In this document: piece after piece, positions 36,101 to 44,570 of the stretch
How the letters are laid out: every line of letters starts with the position of its first letter
Numbering within the stretch: position 1 is the first letter of the stretch
Origin: JAUIAI01 sp041396685
Lineage (GTDB): Bacteria > Pseudomonadota > Gammaproteobacteria > Burkholderiales > Burkholderiaceae_E
Direction: 5' to 3'
Assembly (NCBI GenBank): GCA_041396685.1
Contig: JAWKYD010000002.1
Location: 62,001-126,000, forward strand
DNA: 64,000 bases
Made by a program: the position numbers and the translations under genes
Notes under the pieces: model-generated
Databases searched by the model: none
What the model saw: only the letters and a program-made list of their open reading frames with translations
What the model was told of the DNA's origin: nothing

Positions 36101-36169
36101 CAGCACGAGCACGAGCGAGAGCACCGTGGCGAACACCGGCCGGGCGATGCAGGTATCGGATAGCTTCAT
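33098..36169 (-). CDS. RND efflux transporter permease subunit
   Basis: A 1023-residue inner-membrane RND pump of the hydrophobe/amphiphile type. Two sets of transmembrane segments (1 + 5 in each half) and two large periplasmic loops are present. The proton-relay Asp pair is in VVAIGLVVDDAIVVLEN of TM4. It starts 60 bp after the adaptor gene, forming a two-component operon without its own outer-membrane factor, so it probably uses a TolC-like protein from elsewhere. Substrates are unknown. The stop overlaps the dnaQ start. Confidence 0.93.
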   Translation of the reverse strand: MKLSDTCIARPVFATVLSLVLVLLGLVSYNRLQIREYPNIDEPVVSVRTDYLGASAEIIESQVTKPIEDSVAGIEGVDVVTSNSRAERSQITVRFRLDRDPDSAAADVRDRVSRVRGKLPADIEEPIVSKVEADARAVVWLAFSSATRSALEVSDLATRFVKPRLQTLPGAADVQIFGDRVYAMRIWIEPDRLAAFGLAVSDIEDALRRQNVEIPTGKIENNTRELSVISRTDLNDKAEFERVVVRVVDGYPVRIRDVARVAVGPEAERSIVRFNGQNAVAMGLIKQATANPLILSEALREALPTLQADLPDDVSVTVAYDSTVFIERSIAAVFKTIAEAVVLVAMVTFLFLGGLRAAIIPLVTIPVCLVSAFSLIDFFGFSINTLTLLALVVAIGLVVDDAIVVLENVHRHLERGLDPIRAALTGTREVAFAVVAMTLTLAAVFAPVAFSTGRTGRLFTEFALTLAGVVIVSGFLALTLSPMMCSRLLGHGAPARWFELTMDRWLRALTNGYTAALGWVIRLRWLMVLLALALLGAAGWLYTNTRSELAPTEDRGVFVTVFSVPEGSSIWYTNGYADRIEREIMQIPGFRRIFMIAGNPTATQGLAFSGLVDWGERDYSTMDVIRQLQPKLFGIPGIRAFAVAPPSLGASPRSRPINLVVMSSLSYAESEARIEPLLEDMRASGLMQGIDTDLKLNKPELRIRVDRDRAADAGVSVDTIGRTLETMLGGRRVGTFKQNSEEYNVIVQVEPDERRSAEVIDGIFLRARSGVMVPLSSMVEVRPQIGARELNHFGQRRAIMVTASLAPGAAMGDALAVIQQAVEKHLPEGFTTDYDGPTREFVQSSSALLFTFVLALAFIYLVLSAQFESFIDPFTILIAVPLSLAGGLALLKFTGGTLNVYSQIGLITLVGLIAKHGILIVEFSNQLRDGGADLRAAVIEASSLRLRPILMTTFSTVLGAVPLAIATGAGSESRVQIGMVIVGGMLFGTLMTLFVVPAIYYLLARKRHVVQGIAEQPALEPGA

Positions 36170-36229
36170 CAGAGCGACTCCAAGGGGCCGTGACCCACGG
36201 CTTTGCGCGAGCGTGCCTGCCCGTCGGTA

Positions 36230-37462
36230 TCAGCGTGTGACCGGGGCGGATTGCTCGGCCTGCGGCTCGACGATGCGCACGGGCGCCTGCGCCCCGCGCA
36301 GGTTGATCTGGCCGGCGAGCACGACAGTATCGCCGATCGCAAGCCCGTCGAGCACCTCGATCAAGCCGTCTTCGCGGGCGCCGAGGCTGACCGCGACGCG
36401 CTTGGCCATACCGCCGTCGACCCGGTAGACGAACTGGCCTTCCGCGTCCGGCACGATCGTGGCCTCCGGCACCATGACCGCATTCTCGCGCCGACCGATC
36501 ACCAGCCGTGCCCGCGCGAACATGCCCGGACGCAGGAGCCGGTCACCGTTCTCGACCCGCCCGCGAATGATCACCGAGCGGCCGCTGTCGTCGAGCCGGG
36601 CGTCGATGGTCTCGACCTGGGCAGTGAACTCGCGACCGGGATAGGCATCGAAGCCGACCCGGATGGGCAATCCCGTACGTAGTCGGGAGAACAGCCGCTC
36701 CGGCACCCGCATGTCGAGCTTGAGTGTGGACAGATCGTCGAGCCGAACGAGCGGCGCGCCGGCCTGGACATAGTCGCCGAGACTGACCTCCAGCAGACCG
36801 ACCACGCCATCGAAGGGGGCGCGGATGCGCGTCTTGTCGAGACGCGCCTGCACGACCTGCAGGCGCGCCTCCAGGACCTCGACGTTGCTGCGCGCCTCGT
36901 CCCGGGACCGCTCGCTGACGAACGCCTGGCTGGCGAGATTGGTGGTGCGTTTGAGGTTCGCGCGAGCAAGGCCCAGTTCGGCCCTGGCCTGCGCCAGCTC
37001 GGCCTCCGTCACCGACCGATCGAGCCTGAACATTTCGGTACCGGCCTTGACGCTCTGGCCATCGGACACCCCGACCGCGTCGATACGCCCGGCGATCTCC
37101 GGCTTGACCATCACCGACTGGGCGGCGAGCAAGGAACCGACGGCGGTGACCTGGTCCTCGATGTCGCGCCCGACGGCTTTGGTCACCGTGACCACAGTGG
37201 CCCGTGCGCCGCCTCCCGGCCTGCCCTGCGCCGCGGCCGTGGCCGGCCTGCCACCCGGGGCGCCGGGTTTGCCCGACGGGTTGCCGGCCGGCTTGTCGGC
37301 CGCAGCGCCGGACACGGCACCGTCGATCTTCCTGGCGCCGTCGGCCGGCCCGGTCAGGGCCGCCAGCCACGGGATCCGGCCCGTCTGCTGCCATTCGAAT
37401 GCTCCCCAGCCCAGCACCAGCAGCAATGCGACGGCGATCAATGTGGTCAGCGTTCGGGCCAT
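36230..37462 (-). CDS. RND efflux periplasmic adaptor subunit
   Basis: A 410-residue membrane-fusion protein. The N-terminal anchor is MARTLTTLIAVALLLVLGWG, followed by a Gly/Pro/Ala-rich linker (to about residue 85), then the lipoyl domain (KPEIAGRIDAVGVSDGQSV), a helical hairpin (ELAQARAELGLARANL), the second lipoyl half (TRIRAPFDGVVGLLEVSLGD) and beta-barrel domains. It bridges the inner-membrane pump to the outer-membrane channel. The linker is longer than usual. Confidence 0.92.
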   Translation of the reverse strand: MARTLTTLIAVALLLVLGWGAFEWQQTGRIPWLAALTGPADGARKIDGAVSGAAADKPAGNPSGKPGAPGGRPATAAAQGRPGGGARATVVTVTKAVGRDIEDQVTAVGSLLAAQSVMVKPEIAGRIDAVGVSDGQSVKAGTEMFRLDRSVTEAELAQARAELGLARANLKRTTNLASQAFVSERSRDEARSNVEVLEARLQVVQARLDKTRIRAPFDGVVGLLEVSLGDYVQAGAPLVRLDDLSTLKLDMRVPERLFSRLRTGLPIRVGFDAYPGREFTAQVETIDARLDDSGRSVIIRGRVENGDRLLRPGMFARARLVIGRRENAVMVPEATIVPDAEGQFVYRVDGGMAKRVAVSLGAREDGLIEVLDGLAIGDTVVLAGQINLRGAQAPVRIVEPQAEQSAPVTR

Positions 37463-37572
37463 CGGTTCATCCGAGTCGAGTGAGGTTGGAACAGAGCTGC
37501 CAAAGCGCCGATACCCGGCCTCGAGCGTCTGGGGTCAGGGGCGGGGCTCGGCAGATGCTCGCGCCGGGTCTG

Positions 37573-38013
37573 TCATCGCGGCCCGGCACGGGCGACGCCA
37601 CGATTGGCCAGAGCATCGGCACGTTCGTTGCCGGGGTGCCCGCTGTGGCCCCGAACCCAGCGCCATTGAATGTCGAAAGCATCAGCCAACTCGGCAAGGC
37701 GCTGCCAGAGGTCGGCGTTCTTGACGGGTTGCCGAGCCGCCGTCCGCCAGCCGCGCGCACGCCACCCGGCCAGCCATTCGGTGATGCCCTTCTGTACATA
37801 CTGGGAATCCGTGTAGATCGTGACCGGGGCCTCGCTTCGCAGCACCTGCAAAGCTTCGATGACCGCTGTCAACTCCATACGGTTATTGGTGGTGCGCGCC
37901 TCGCCGCCGAACAACTCACGCTCGTGCTCGCCGCAGATCAATAGCGCACCCCAGCCTCCGGGGCCCGGATTGCCCTTACAAGCACCGTCCGTATAGATGA
38001 TTATATTTTTCAT
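37573..38013 (-). CDS. rnhA: Ribonuclease HI
   Basis: A 146-residue ribonuclease that degrades the RNA strand of RNA-DNA hybrids. Active-site segments are IYTDGACKGNPGPGGW (Asp), NRMELTAVIEAL (Glu), IYTDSQYVQKGI (Asp) and RGHSGHPGNERAD (His, Asp). The start is ATG 38013; no Shine-Dalgarno is visible in front of it, and the upstream region is an AT-rich island. In E. coli the gene is divergent from dnaQ and near yafS and gloB; here the pump operon separates it from dnaQ. Confidence 0.93.
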   Translation of the reverse strand: MKNIIIYTDGACKGNPGPGGWGALLICGEHERELFGGEARTTNNRMELTAVIEALQVLRSEAPVTIYTDSQYVQKGITEWLAGWRARGWRTAARQPVKNADLWQRLAELADAFDIQWRWVRGHSGHPGNERADALANRGVARAGPR

Positions 38014-38204
38014 ATGGGGGAAAAATGCGAATTAAGTCACGGCCGCACGCTGAGAAAGTGCTTGTCGCCGTCGCTGCTGAATTCTAAGCTGGCGGCACAA
38101 GTGGTCAGAGGCGGGGAGTCTGGTCCGCCAGTTGTCCCGCCGCGGCCAGCGGGTGATCGTAACGACCACCGTCCCTCGTTCAACCACGGTTCAGGGGAGC
38201 TTGC

Positions 38205-39422
38205 ATGATTAGTGGTCAGTTGGCCCGGTTCCTGGGCAGCATCCGACAAAAGCACCCCGTGCCGGCACGGGTGATCCTCTGGGATGGCAGCGAGCATTCG
38301 CTCGGCGAGGATCCGCGCGTCGCGATCAAGGTGCGTGATGCCAAGGCGCTTCGCTATCTGCTGCCCCCCACGCTCGAGCGCCTCGGCGAAGCCTACGTCG
38401 AGGGCGCGATCGATGCCGAGGGCAGCATCCGGGACGTGATCCATGTCGCCAGTCAGCTGGCCGAGGCGGGAACGAGTTCCCGGCTGGGGGCGCTGCCCAC
38501 CTGGGCGCGCCGTCACACGCGGCAAAGCGATCGCGACGCCATCCACTATCACTACGATGTCTCGAACGACTTCTACCGGCTGTTTCTGGACGATCAGCTG
38601 GTCTACTCGTGTGCCTATTTCGAGCATCCCAGCATCTCGCTCGAGGCAGCCCAGGTCGCCAAGCTCGATCTCATCTGCCGCAAGCTGCGGTTGTCGGCCG
38701 GCATGCGGCTGCTCGACATCGGCTGCGGCTGGGGCGCGCTCGCCCTGCACGCCGCGCGCCATTATGGCTGCAAAGTGGTCGGCATCACGTTGTCCGACCG
38801 CCAGTTCGAACTCGCCTCGCAGCGGGCGGCCGAAGCCGGTCTCGCGAATCAGGTCGAGATCCGTCGACAGGACTACCGCGATGTCGGCGAGGCGGGCCAC
38901 TACGACAGGATCAGTTCGGTCGGCATGTTCGAGCACGTCGGTCTGAAGCAACTGCACGAGTACTTCTCCTGTGTCCACCGCCTGCTCAAACCGGGCGGCA
39001 TCGCGCTCAATCACGGCATCACCTCGGCCGACCCCGACAGTCGCAGCGTGGGCCTTGGTGGCGGCGAGTTCATCGGTCGCTACGTTTTCCCCGACGGCGA
39101 GCTACCGCATGTTTCGCTGGCGATCTCGGAACTATCTCGGGCGGGCCTGGAGCTGCTCGATGCCGAGTCGCTGCGACGTCACTATGGTTTCACCTTGTGG
39201 GCGTGGTCCGAACGTCTCGAGCACCGCATCGACGAAGCCCGTGCGATCGCCGGCGAGATGCGCACGCGAATCTGGCGCGCCTACCTTGCCGGCTGCGCGC
39301 ATGCCTTCGATGCCGGCTGGATCAACATCTACCAGTTACTGGTTGCACGACCGCAGCACACCGAGGGCCGCGACGAAATCGACCAGCCAATGACGCGCGA
39401 CTACATGTATCGCCCGGTCTGA
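38205..39422 (+). CDS. Cyclopropane-fatty-acyl-phospholipid synthase family methyltransferase
   Basis: A 405-residue SAM-dependent enzyme that methylenates unsaturated acyl chains in membrane phospholipids. The domain begins with a small N-terminal lipid-binding part; the signature HYDVSNDFY is followed by VYSCAYF, then the SAM-binding DIGCGWGALALHAA. The start ATG 38205 follows a GGGGAG at normal distance. It sits between the methyltransferase and rnhA genes, facing opposite to both, and looks inserted into a conserved neighbourhood. Confidence 0.9.
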   Translation: MISGQLARFLGSIRQKHPVPARVILWDGSEHSLGEDPRVAIKVRDAKALRYLLPPTLERLGEAYVEGAIDAEGSIRDVIHVASQLAEAGTSSRLGALPTWARRHTRQSDRDAIHYHYDVSNDFYRLFLDDQLVYSCAYFEHPSISLEAAQVAKLDLICRKLRLSAGMRLLDIGCGWGALALHAARHYGCKVVGITLSDRQFELASQRAAEAGLANQVEIRRQDYRDVGEAGHYDRISSVGMFEHVGLKQLHEYFSCVHRLLKPGGIALNHGITSADPDSRSVGLGGGEFIGRYVFPDGELPHVSLAISELSRAGLELLDAESLRRHYGFTLWAWSERLEHRIDEARAIAGEMRTRIWRAYLAGCAHAFDAGWINIYQLLVARPQHTEGRDEIDQPMTRDYMYRPV

Positions 39423-39450
39423 GCGATCTGCGCGCGCCCCGGAGCGCGCT

Positions 39451-40416
39451 TCAGCGACGGATGCGCTCGCTCACACGCGGTTGGCCCACCCGCGAACTGG
39501 TCACGACCGCCGGCGCGCGACCGCGCCGGCCACGCTGGCGCCAGACCGGCCCGATGATCCTCATGCCACGCACCCGCTTGACGGCAGCCAGAGCATAGAC
39601 CGCACCGAGTATCGGCCACCAACGATCACCGGCCGGCTCCATGAACGCGGTTCGCTCCAACCAACGGGCCGATCGTACCGGCGGCCGGTAGCAGCCGTAA
39701 CCGCCCCGCTCGGCCTCGAAGCTGAGCAGTTTGAGCCAGTCGCGCAGCCTCGGCAGCGCAATGAAATGCCCCTGCGCCGGCATCAGGCTGCGGCCCTGCA
39801 GGCGCGCAAGCATCTGCGCCAGCCCCCAAAGGCTGACCGGGTTGAACCCTGTCATGATCAACCGGCCCTCGGGACGTAGGACACGCGCCACCTCGCGCAG
39901 AACCTGGTGGGGATCGTCGGCGAACTCGAGCACATGAGGCAGGACGACCAGATCGATCGAATCCGACGTAAACGGCAGCTCTTCGTAGGTGTCGATCACC
40001 AGATCGGGCCGACGGTGATCCGCGCCGTAGTGGGCGGCATCATCGCTGCGGGTCACGGTCAGTCGCGACAGCGCGCGGTTCTGACGCAGCGACAGCAACT
40101 CGCGCATGCCGCACTGCAGCGCCACGTAGCCGAAGACATCGGCGACCATGCGATCGAGTTGTTCCTGCTCCCAGTCGAGCACATAGCGACCGATCGGGGA
40201 AGCCAGCCAGTCCCGCCAATCCGGAGCCGGCGCGCGCTGGCCGTTCGGGCCACCCGGACCGCCGCCGCTGCCCGCACGTGCCTCGCCGGCGCCAGCCGGG
40301 GTGGCCGGCGACGGCCCGGGCGCCGCGGGGCCGGCCTGCATCGACGGCACCGGGCAATGACCGTCGGCACTGTCGGTCCGGGAGGCCGTCTCTATAATGA
40401 TTTCGGGCTTGTTCAC
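39451..40416 (-). CDS. Class I SAM-dependent methyltransferase (YafS-like)
   Basis: A protein of up to 321 residues. The methyltransferase core is recognisable by FTSDSIDLVVLPHVLEFADDP, EVARVLRPEGRLIMTGFNP and SLWGLAQMLARL, features of the YafS type gene that lies next to gloB in many Proteobacteria. The first 60 residues are low-complexity (Pro, Ala, Gly) and may not be translated: the GTG at 40416 has no ribosome site, and starts nearer residue 70 cannot be excluded. The substrate is unknown. It is divergent from gloB, whose promoter lies within its first codons. Confidence 0.75.
   Translation of the reverse strand: MNKPEIIIETASRTDSADGHCPVPSMQAGPAAPGPSPATPAGAGEARAGSGGGPGGPNGQRAPAPDWRDWLASPIGRYVLDWEQEQLDRMVADVFGYVALQCGMRELLSLRQNRALSRLTVTRSDDAAHYGADHRRPDLVIDTYEELPFTSDSIDLVVLPHVLEFADDPHQVLREVARVLRPEGRLIMTGFNPVSLWGLAQMLARLQGRSLMPAQGHFIALPRLRDWLKLLSFEAERGGYGCYRPPVRSARWLERTAFMEPAGDRWWPILGAVYALAAVKRVRGMRIIGPVWRQRGRRGRAPAVVTSSRVGQPRVSERIRR
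40393..40398 (+). promoter_or_regulatory. Likely -10 box of gloB
   Basis: A perfect TATAAT stands 36 bp before the gloB ATG in GC-rich DNA. The -35 region at 40370-40375 (CTGTCG) is poor. Confidence 0.45.
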
Positions 40417-40433
40417 GACAGCGAGGACACTGA

Positions 40434-41303
40434 ATGGCTTCCGACAGCGGCACCGAATCGCGCACGAACTGGCCGTGGCACCATGCGGCCGCGCCGCATG
40501 CCGACATTATCCGTGTGCCGGCGTTCGACGACAATTACCTCTGGCTGATCAAGGACATAGCCGGCAATGCCGCAGTTGTCGATCCGGGCGACGCCGAACC
40601 GGTCCAGGCCGCGCTCGAACATCACGGGCTGCGCCTGGCAGCGATCCTGACCACACATCATCACGGCGATCATACCGGCGGCGTCAGCGAACTCGTCGAC
40701 CGCTGGGCGTGCCCCGTGTTCGGCCCTGCCAGCGATCTCGACCGAATTCCGAGCATCACCGAACCGCTTTCGGGCGGCGATGCTCGCCAGTTGACGGCGC
40801 CGGCGCTCTCGTTCCGGGTGATCGAGGTGCCGGGACACACCCGCACCCACATCGCCTACTACCTGCCTAGACTCGGCGACCGCGATCCGCGCCCGGTCCT
40901 GTTTTGCGGCGATACCTTGTTTGCGGCCGGCTGTGGTCGCATGTTCGAGGGCAACCCGCAACAGATGCTGGCCTCGCTGAAGAAGCTGGCCGCGCTCCCA
41001 GAAGACACGCTCGTTTTCTGCGCCCACGAGTACACGGTATCCAACCTTCACTTCGCCCGGGCGGCCGAACCCAACGGCCCGATCGTGGCGAAGCGTATGG
41101 CGGAAGCGCAACAGATGCGCGCTGACGGTCTGGCAACCGTGCCATCGTCGATCGGAATCGAGCTCGCCAGCAACCCCTTCCTGCGCACCGCGCAGCCCGG
41201 GGTCCTGGCGGCCCTGACCGAGCATCTCGGCAGTGCGCCGGCGGACGAGGGTGCGGCCTTTGCCGGCCTGCGCGGCTGGAAGGACGTCTTTCGCGCGACT
41301 TGA
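40434..41303 (+). CDS. gloB: Hydroxyacylglutathione hydrolase (glyoxalase II)
   Basis: A 289-residue MBL-fold enzyme that hydrolyses S-lactoylglutathione in methylglyoxal detoxification. The metal motif is THHHGDHTGG; further ligands are in PGHTRTHIAYY, LFCGDTLFAAGCGRMFEG and CAHEYTVSNL. The C-terminal substrate domain ends in LRGWKDVFRAT. The start is ATG 40434 with AGGA about seven bases upstream. It is followed by mltD, as in many gammaproteobacteria. Confidence 0.93.
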   Translation: MASDSGTESRTNWPWHHAAAPHADIIRVPAFDDNYLWLIKDIAGNAAVVDPGDAEPVQAALEHHGLRLAAILTTHHHGDHTGGVSELVDRWACPVFGPASDLDRIPSITEPLSGGDARQLTAPALSFRVIEVPGHTRTHIAYYLPRLGDRDPRPVLFCGDTLFAAGCGRMFEGNPQQMLASLKKLAALPEDTLVFCAHEYTVSNLHFARAAEPNGPIVAKRMAEAQQMRADGLATVPSSIGIELASNPFLRTAQPGVLAALTEHLGSAPADEGAAFAGLRGWKDVFRAT

Positions 41304-41369
41304 CCACCGCCTACCCGCTTGCGTAGCATTGCTCCTAATCCTTTAGGATCAAATACTTGGGGGCTGGTT

Positions 41370-43757
41370 TTGAAGCATCGTACTAGCATACGAGCGGGGT
41401 TTTTGCGCGCCGCCGGCGGCGCGCGCGCGCGTTCGATCATGGCGGCGGCGATCACGATGGCGTTGGCGGCCTGCTCGAGTGTGCCCCTGCCACCGGCGTC
41501 CGATGCGGGAACCCGCCCGGGTGTCGACGCGCGCCAGCCGGCAAGCGTCGGCGGGCGCGAACCAGGCGCGCAGCCGCGCAATCTGGCGCGCGTGGACGTC
41601 ATCCGCGAACGTCGCCTGCTGGGGGCCGACGAATCCGTAGGCGAGGTCATGAACGACCGCGCGGAGATCGACCGGCTGATTCGCTCGCTCGAGACCAAGG
41701 ATGCCGCAGGGGCGACCGAACTCGAGCCGACGCGGCGCGTCGAGCACATTGCCGACGACAGCATCTGGACACGCATACGCGCCGGCTTCGGTCTGCCGGA
41801 ACTGAACACACCGCTGGTGTCGTCGAAGGTGCGGTCGTATCTGGCACAGCCCGAATATCTGGACCGGATGATGACCCGGGCCAGCCGCTACCTGTACCAC
41901 ATCGTCGAGGAGATCGAGCGGCGTGGGATGCCGACCGAGATCGCGCTGCTGCCATTCGTCGAGAGTGCGATGAACCCGACCGCGCTGTCCAATGCCGAGG
42001 CGGCGGGGCTCTGGCAATTCATTCCTTCGACCGGCCGCGCCTACGACCTGAAGCAGAACTGGTGGGTGGACAACCGGCGCGATGTGGTCGAGTCGACCCG
42101 TGCGGCGCTCGACTACCTGCAGGCACTGCACAAGCTGCATGGCGGTGACTGGTTCCTCGCCCTGGCCTCCTACAACTGGGGCGAGGGCTCGGTAAACCGC
42201 GCCATTCGCCGCAATCGCGCGCGCGGTCTGGACACCGATTACCTGAGCCTGCGACTGCCGCGGGAAACCAGGCACTACGTGCCCAAACTGTTGGCGCTCA
42301 AGCAGATCCTGCTGCAAGCCGAAGACGTCGGTCTGAAACTACCCGAGGTACCGAACAAACCCTACTTCGTCGTCATTGAGAAGACCCGGCCCATCGACCT
42401 GGAACTGGCCGCCGAGTTCGCCGGCATGTCGGTCAAGGATTTCGTCGCGCTGAACCCGGCCCACAACCGGCCGGTCATTTCGGCCAGCCGCAATAACAAG
42501 GTCAAGATCCCGGCGGAGAACCTCGATCATTTCCTGGACGCGATCGCCGCACACGAAAAGGCCGGCCGGCCGTTCGTGACCTGGCGCCCCTACACCCTGG
42601 CCAAGGGCGAGACGATCGACAGCGTGGCGCGCAAGCATCGCATCGACGCCAAGGAACTGTTGCGCGTCAACGACCTGTCCGGACGCCGGCAGATCATCGC
42701 CGGTACGCGCTTGCTGGTACCCGACCATCGCGGTGCCAAGGCCGAGCACATTGCCCAGTTCAATGCGCCCACCGTGGTCGAGATCGTCGAGCGGCCCGAG
42801 CGCTTCTACAAGGTGCGTTCGCGTGATTCACTGGGGCGGATCGCCAAGCGCTTTGGCGTACGCAGCGCCGATCTGCGTCGCTGGAACGGTCTGCCGAACG
42901 ACCGCATCCACGTCGGCCAGCAGTTGCTGGTCGGCCAGCCGCTGCGTGAGACGGTACGCACCAGCGACAGCGGCCGCCGCCAGGTGCTGGCGGCAACCTC
43001 GATAAAGACGCTGGTCTACCGGCCCAGTCGCGAACACCGTGTCACTCGCGGTGAGACGCTCAGCGGCATCGCCAGCCACTACGGAGTGGGGGTCGACGAA
43101 CTGCGCCAATGGAACGGGCTGCGGCGCAGCACGATCTTCGTGGGACAGAAATTGCAGGTCGCGCAGGCCAGCACGCGCGAGCTGGTCGAGTCATCCGGCG
43201 GGCTGGCCTCCACCAGGGTCAAGTCGGGCGATACGCTCAGCAGCATTGCTGTCCGGCACCAGGTCTCGATGAACGACCTGCGCCGCTGGAACAGCCTGAG
43301 CGGCGACCGAATCCTGGTTGGACAGACCCTGAATTTGCAGGCACCCGCCGCGACGCAGGCGCACGAGCCTTCTCGCAAGGAGGCGATCAGGACGGCAGCG
43401 CGGCCGGCCACCAAGACGACGCCCAAGCCCGCTGCACCGGCAATGGTCGCCAAGGTCAAGGTTCAACGTGGTGACACACTGACCGCGATCGCCCGCCGGT
43501 ATCAGGTCACGGTCGCCGACCTGCGTCGCTGGAACGGCCTGCGAAGCGATACACTCCATGTCGGCCTCGCACTGCGTGTGAGCCCACCGAGCCAAGGCAA
43601 GCTGGTGTCGCACCGGGTCAGCCGTGGCGATACGCTGACCGATATCGCGAGGCGCTACGGCGTCAGCATCGACTATCTGCGCCGGGTCAACGGCCTGGAT
43701 TCGGACGTCATTCGATTCGGCCAGCAACTTGTCATTCACGACGAAAACGCTGCCTGA
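41370..43757 (+). CDS. mltD: Membrane-bound lytic murein transglycosylase D-like protein with six LysM domains
   Basis: About 795 residues. A lipoprotein signal (MAAAITMALAACSS) anchors it in the outer membrane. The transglycosylase SLT domain (about 120-290) has the catalytic Glu in FVESAMNPTALS and the typical AGLWQFIPSTGR. Six LysM peptidoglycan-binding modules follow, each with a pattern like RGDTLTAIARRYQV...LRRWNGL; E. coli MltD has two. The start is uncertain: TTG 41370 with a GGGGG seven bases upstream is preferred over TTG 41319. It cleaves murein glycan strands. The gene follows gloB in the same direction. Confidence 0.9.
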   Translation: MKHRTSIRAGFLRAAGGARARSIMAAAITMALAACSSVPLPPASDAGTRPGVDARQPASVGGREPGAQPRNLARVDVIRERRLLGADESVGEVMNDRAEIDRLIRSLETKDAAGATELEPTRRVEHIADDSIWTRIRAGFGLPELNTPLVSSKVRSYLAQPEYLDRMMTRASRYLYHIVEEIERRGMPTEIALLPFVESAMNPTALSNAEAAGLWQFIPSTGRAYDLKQNWWVDNRRDVVESTRAALDYLQALHKLHGGDWFLALASYNWGEGSVNRAIRRNRARGLDTDYLSLRLPRETRHYVPKLLALKQILLQAEDVGLKLPEVPNKPYFVVIEKTRPIDLELAAEFAGMSVKDFVALNPAHNRPVISASRNNKVKIPAENLDHFLDAIAAHEKAGRPFVTWRPYTLAKGETIDSVARKHRIDAKELLRVNDLSGRRQIIAGTRLLVPDHRGAKAEHIAQFNAPTVVEIVERPERFYKVRSRDSLGRIAKRFGVRSADLRRWNGLPNDRIHVGQQLLVGQPLRETVRTSDSGRRQVLAATSIKTLVYRPSREHRVTRGETLSGIASHYGVGVDELRQWNGLRRSTIFVGQKLQVAQASTRELVESSGGLASTRVKSGDTLSSIAVRHQVSMNDLRRWNSLSGDRILVGQTLNLQAPAATQAHEPSRKEAIRTAARPATKTTPKPAAPAMVAKVKVQRGDTLTAIARRYQVTVADLRRWNGLRSDTLHVGLALRVSPPSQGKLVSHRVSRGDTLTDIARRYGVSIDYLRRVNGLDSDVIRFGQQLVIHDENAA

Positions 43758-43770
43758 CGGAGCCCCATCG

Positions 43771-44553
43771 ATGTCTTTTCTCGCCGGCAAGCGGATCCTG
43801 ATCACGGGTCTGCTCTCCAACCGCTCGATCGCCTACGGAATCGCGCGTGCCTGCCGTGCGCAAGGCGCCGAGCTCGCGTTCACTTATCAGAACGACCGTT
43901 TCGAGGGGCGCGTCACCGACATGGCGCGTGAGTTCGATTCCGAGATCGCCCTGCCCTGCGATGTCGCCGAGGACGGCCAGATCGATGCGATGGTCACTGC
44001 ACTCGGCGATCATTGGTCCCGTCTCGACGGCCTCGTCCACGCGATCGCCTTCGCGCCTCGCGAAGCCATCTCCGGTCAGTATCTGGACGGCGCCGATCGC
44101 GAGAGCTTCCGCATCGCTCACGACATCTCGAGCTATAGCCTGACCGCGCTGGTGCGGGGCACGCGTCCGCTCATGCACGAGCCCGGCGGAGCCGTCGTAT
44201 CCCTGACCTATCTCGGCGCCGATCGCGTCGTGCCCAACTACAACACCATGGGTCTGGCCAAGGCCAGTCTCGAGGCTTCGATCCGCTATCTCGCGGCCGA
44301 CCTCGGGCCTTTGGGCACACGCGTCAACGGGCTGTCCGCCGGCCCGATCAAGACACTGGCCGCCAGCGGCATCAAGGGTTTCTCGAAAATGCTCGACGCG
44401 GTCGAGCAGGCATCGCCCCTGCGCCGCAACGTGACGATCGACGACGTCGGTAACGTGGCGGCTTTCCTGCTGTCCGACCTCGCGGCCGGCATGACCGGTG
44501 AGATCGTCTACGTGGACGGCGGATTCCGCAACGTGGTTGCCGGCATGGCCTGA
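43771..44553 (+). CDS. fabI: Enoyl-[acyl-carrier-protein] reductase (NADH) FabI
   Basis: A 260-residue short-chain dehydrogenase that performs the last step of the fatty acid elongation cycle. NAD-binding: KRILITGLLSNRSIAYGIA; the catalytic Tyr-X6-Lys is YNTMGLAK. AGPIKTLAASGI is the substrate loop, which makes the family triclosan-sensitive in other species. The ATG 43771 is chosen (GGAG nine bases upstream) 13 bp after mltD; the in-frame ATG at 43729 lies inside mltD and is unlikely. It converges with the senA-like gene. Confidence 0.94.
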   Translation: MSFLAGKRILITGLLSNRSIAYGIARACRAQGAELAFTYQNDRFEGRVTDMAREFDSEIALPCDVAEDGQIDAMVTALGDHWSRLDGLVHAIAFAPREAISGQYLDGADRESFRIAHDISSYSLTALVRGTRPLMHEPGGAVVSLTYLGADRVVPNYNTMGLAKASLEASIRYLAADLGPLGTRVNGLSAGPIKTLAASGIKGFSKMLDAVEQASPLRRNVTIDDVGNVAAFLLSDLAAGMTGEIVYVDGGFRNVVAGMA

Positions 44554-44570
44554 GCAGTGCCGCTCAGGCC
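44547..44570. terminator. Hairpin spanning the stop codons of two converging genes
   Basis: GGCCTGAGC-AGTGCC-GCTCAGGCC is a perfect nine-base stem. The left arm contains the fabI stop (44551-44553) and the right arm the stop of the senA-like gene (44564-44566). No T-run is present, but it could work as a bidirectional end or stabiliser. Confidence 0.5.
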
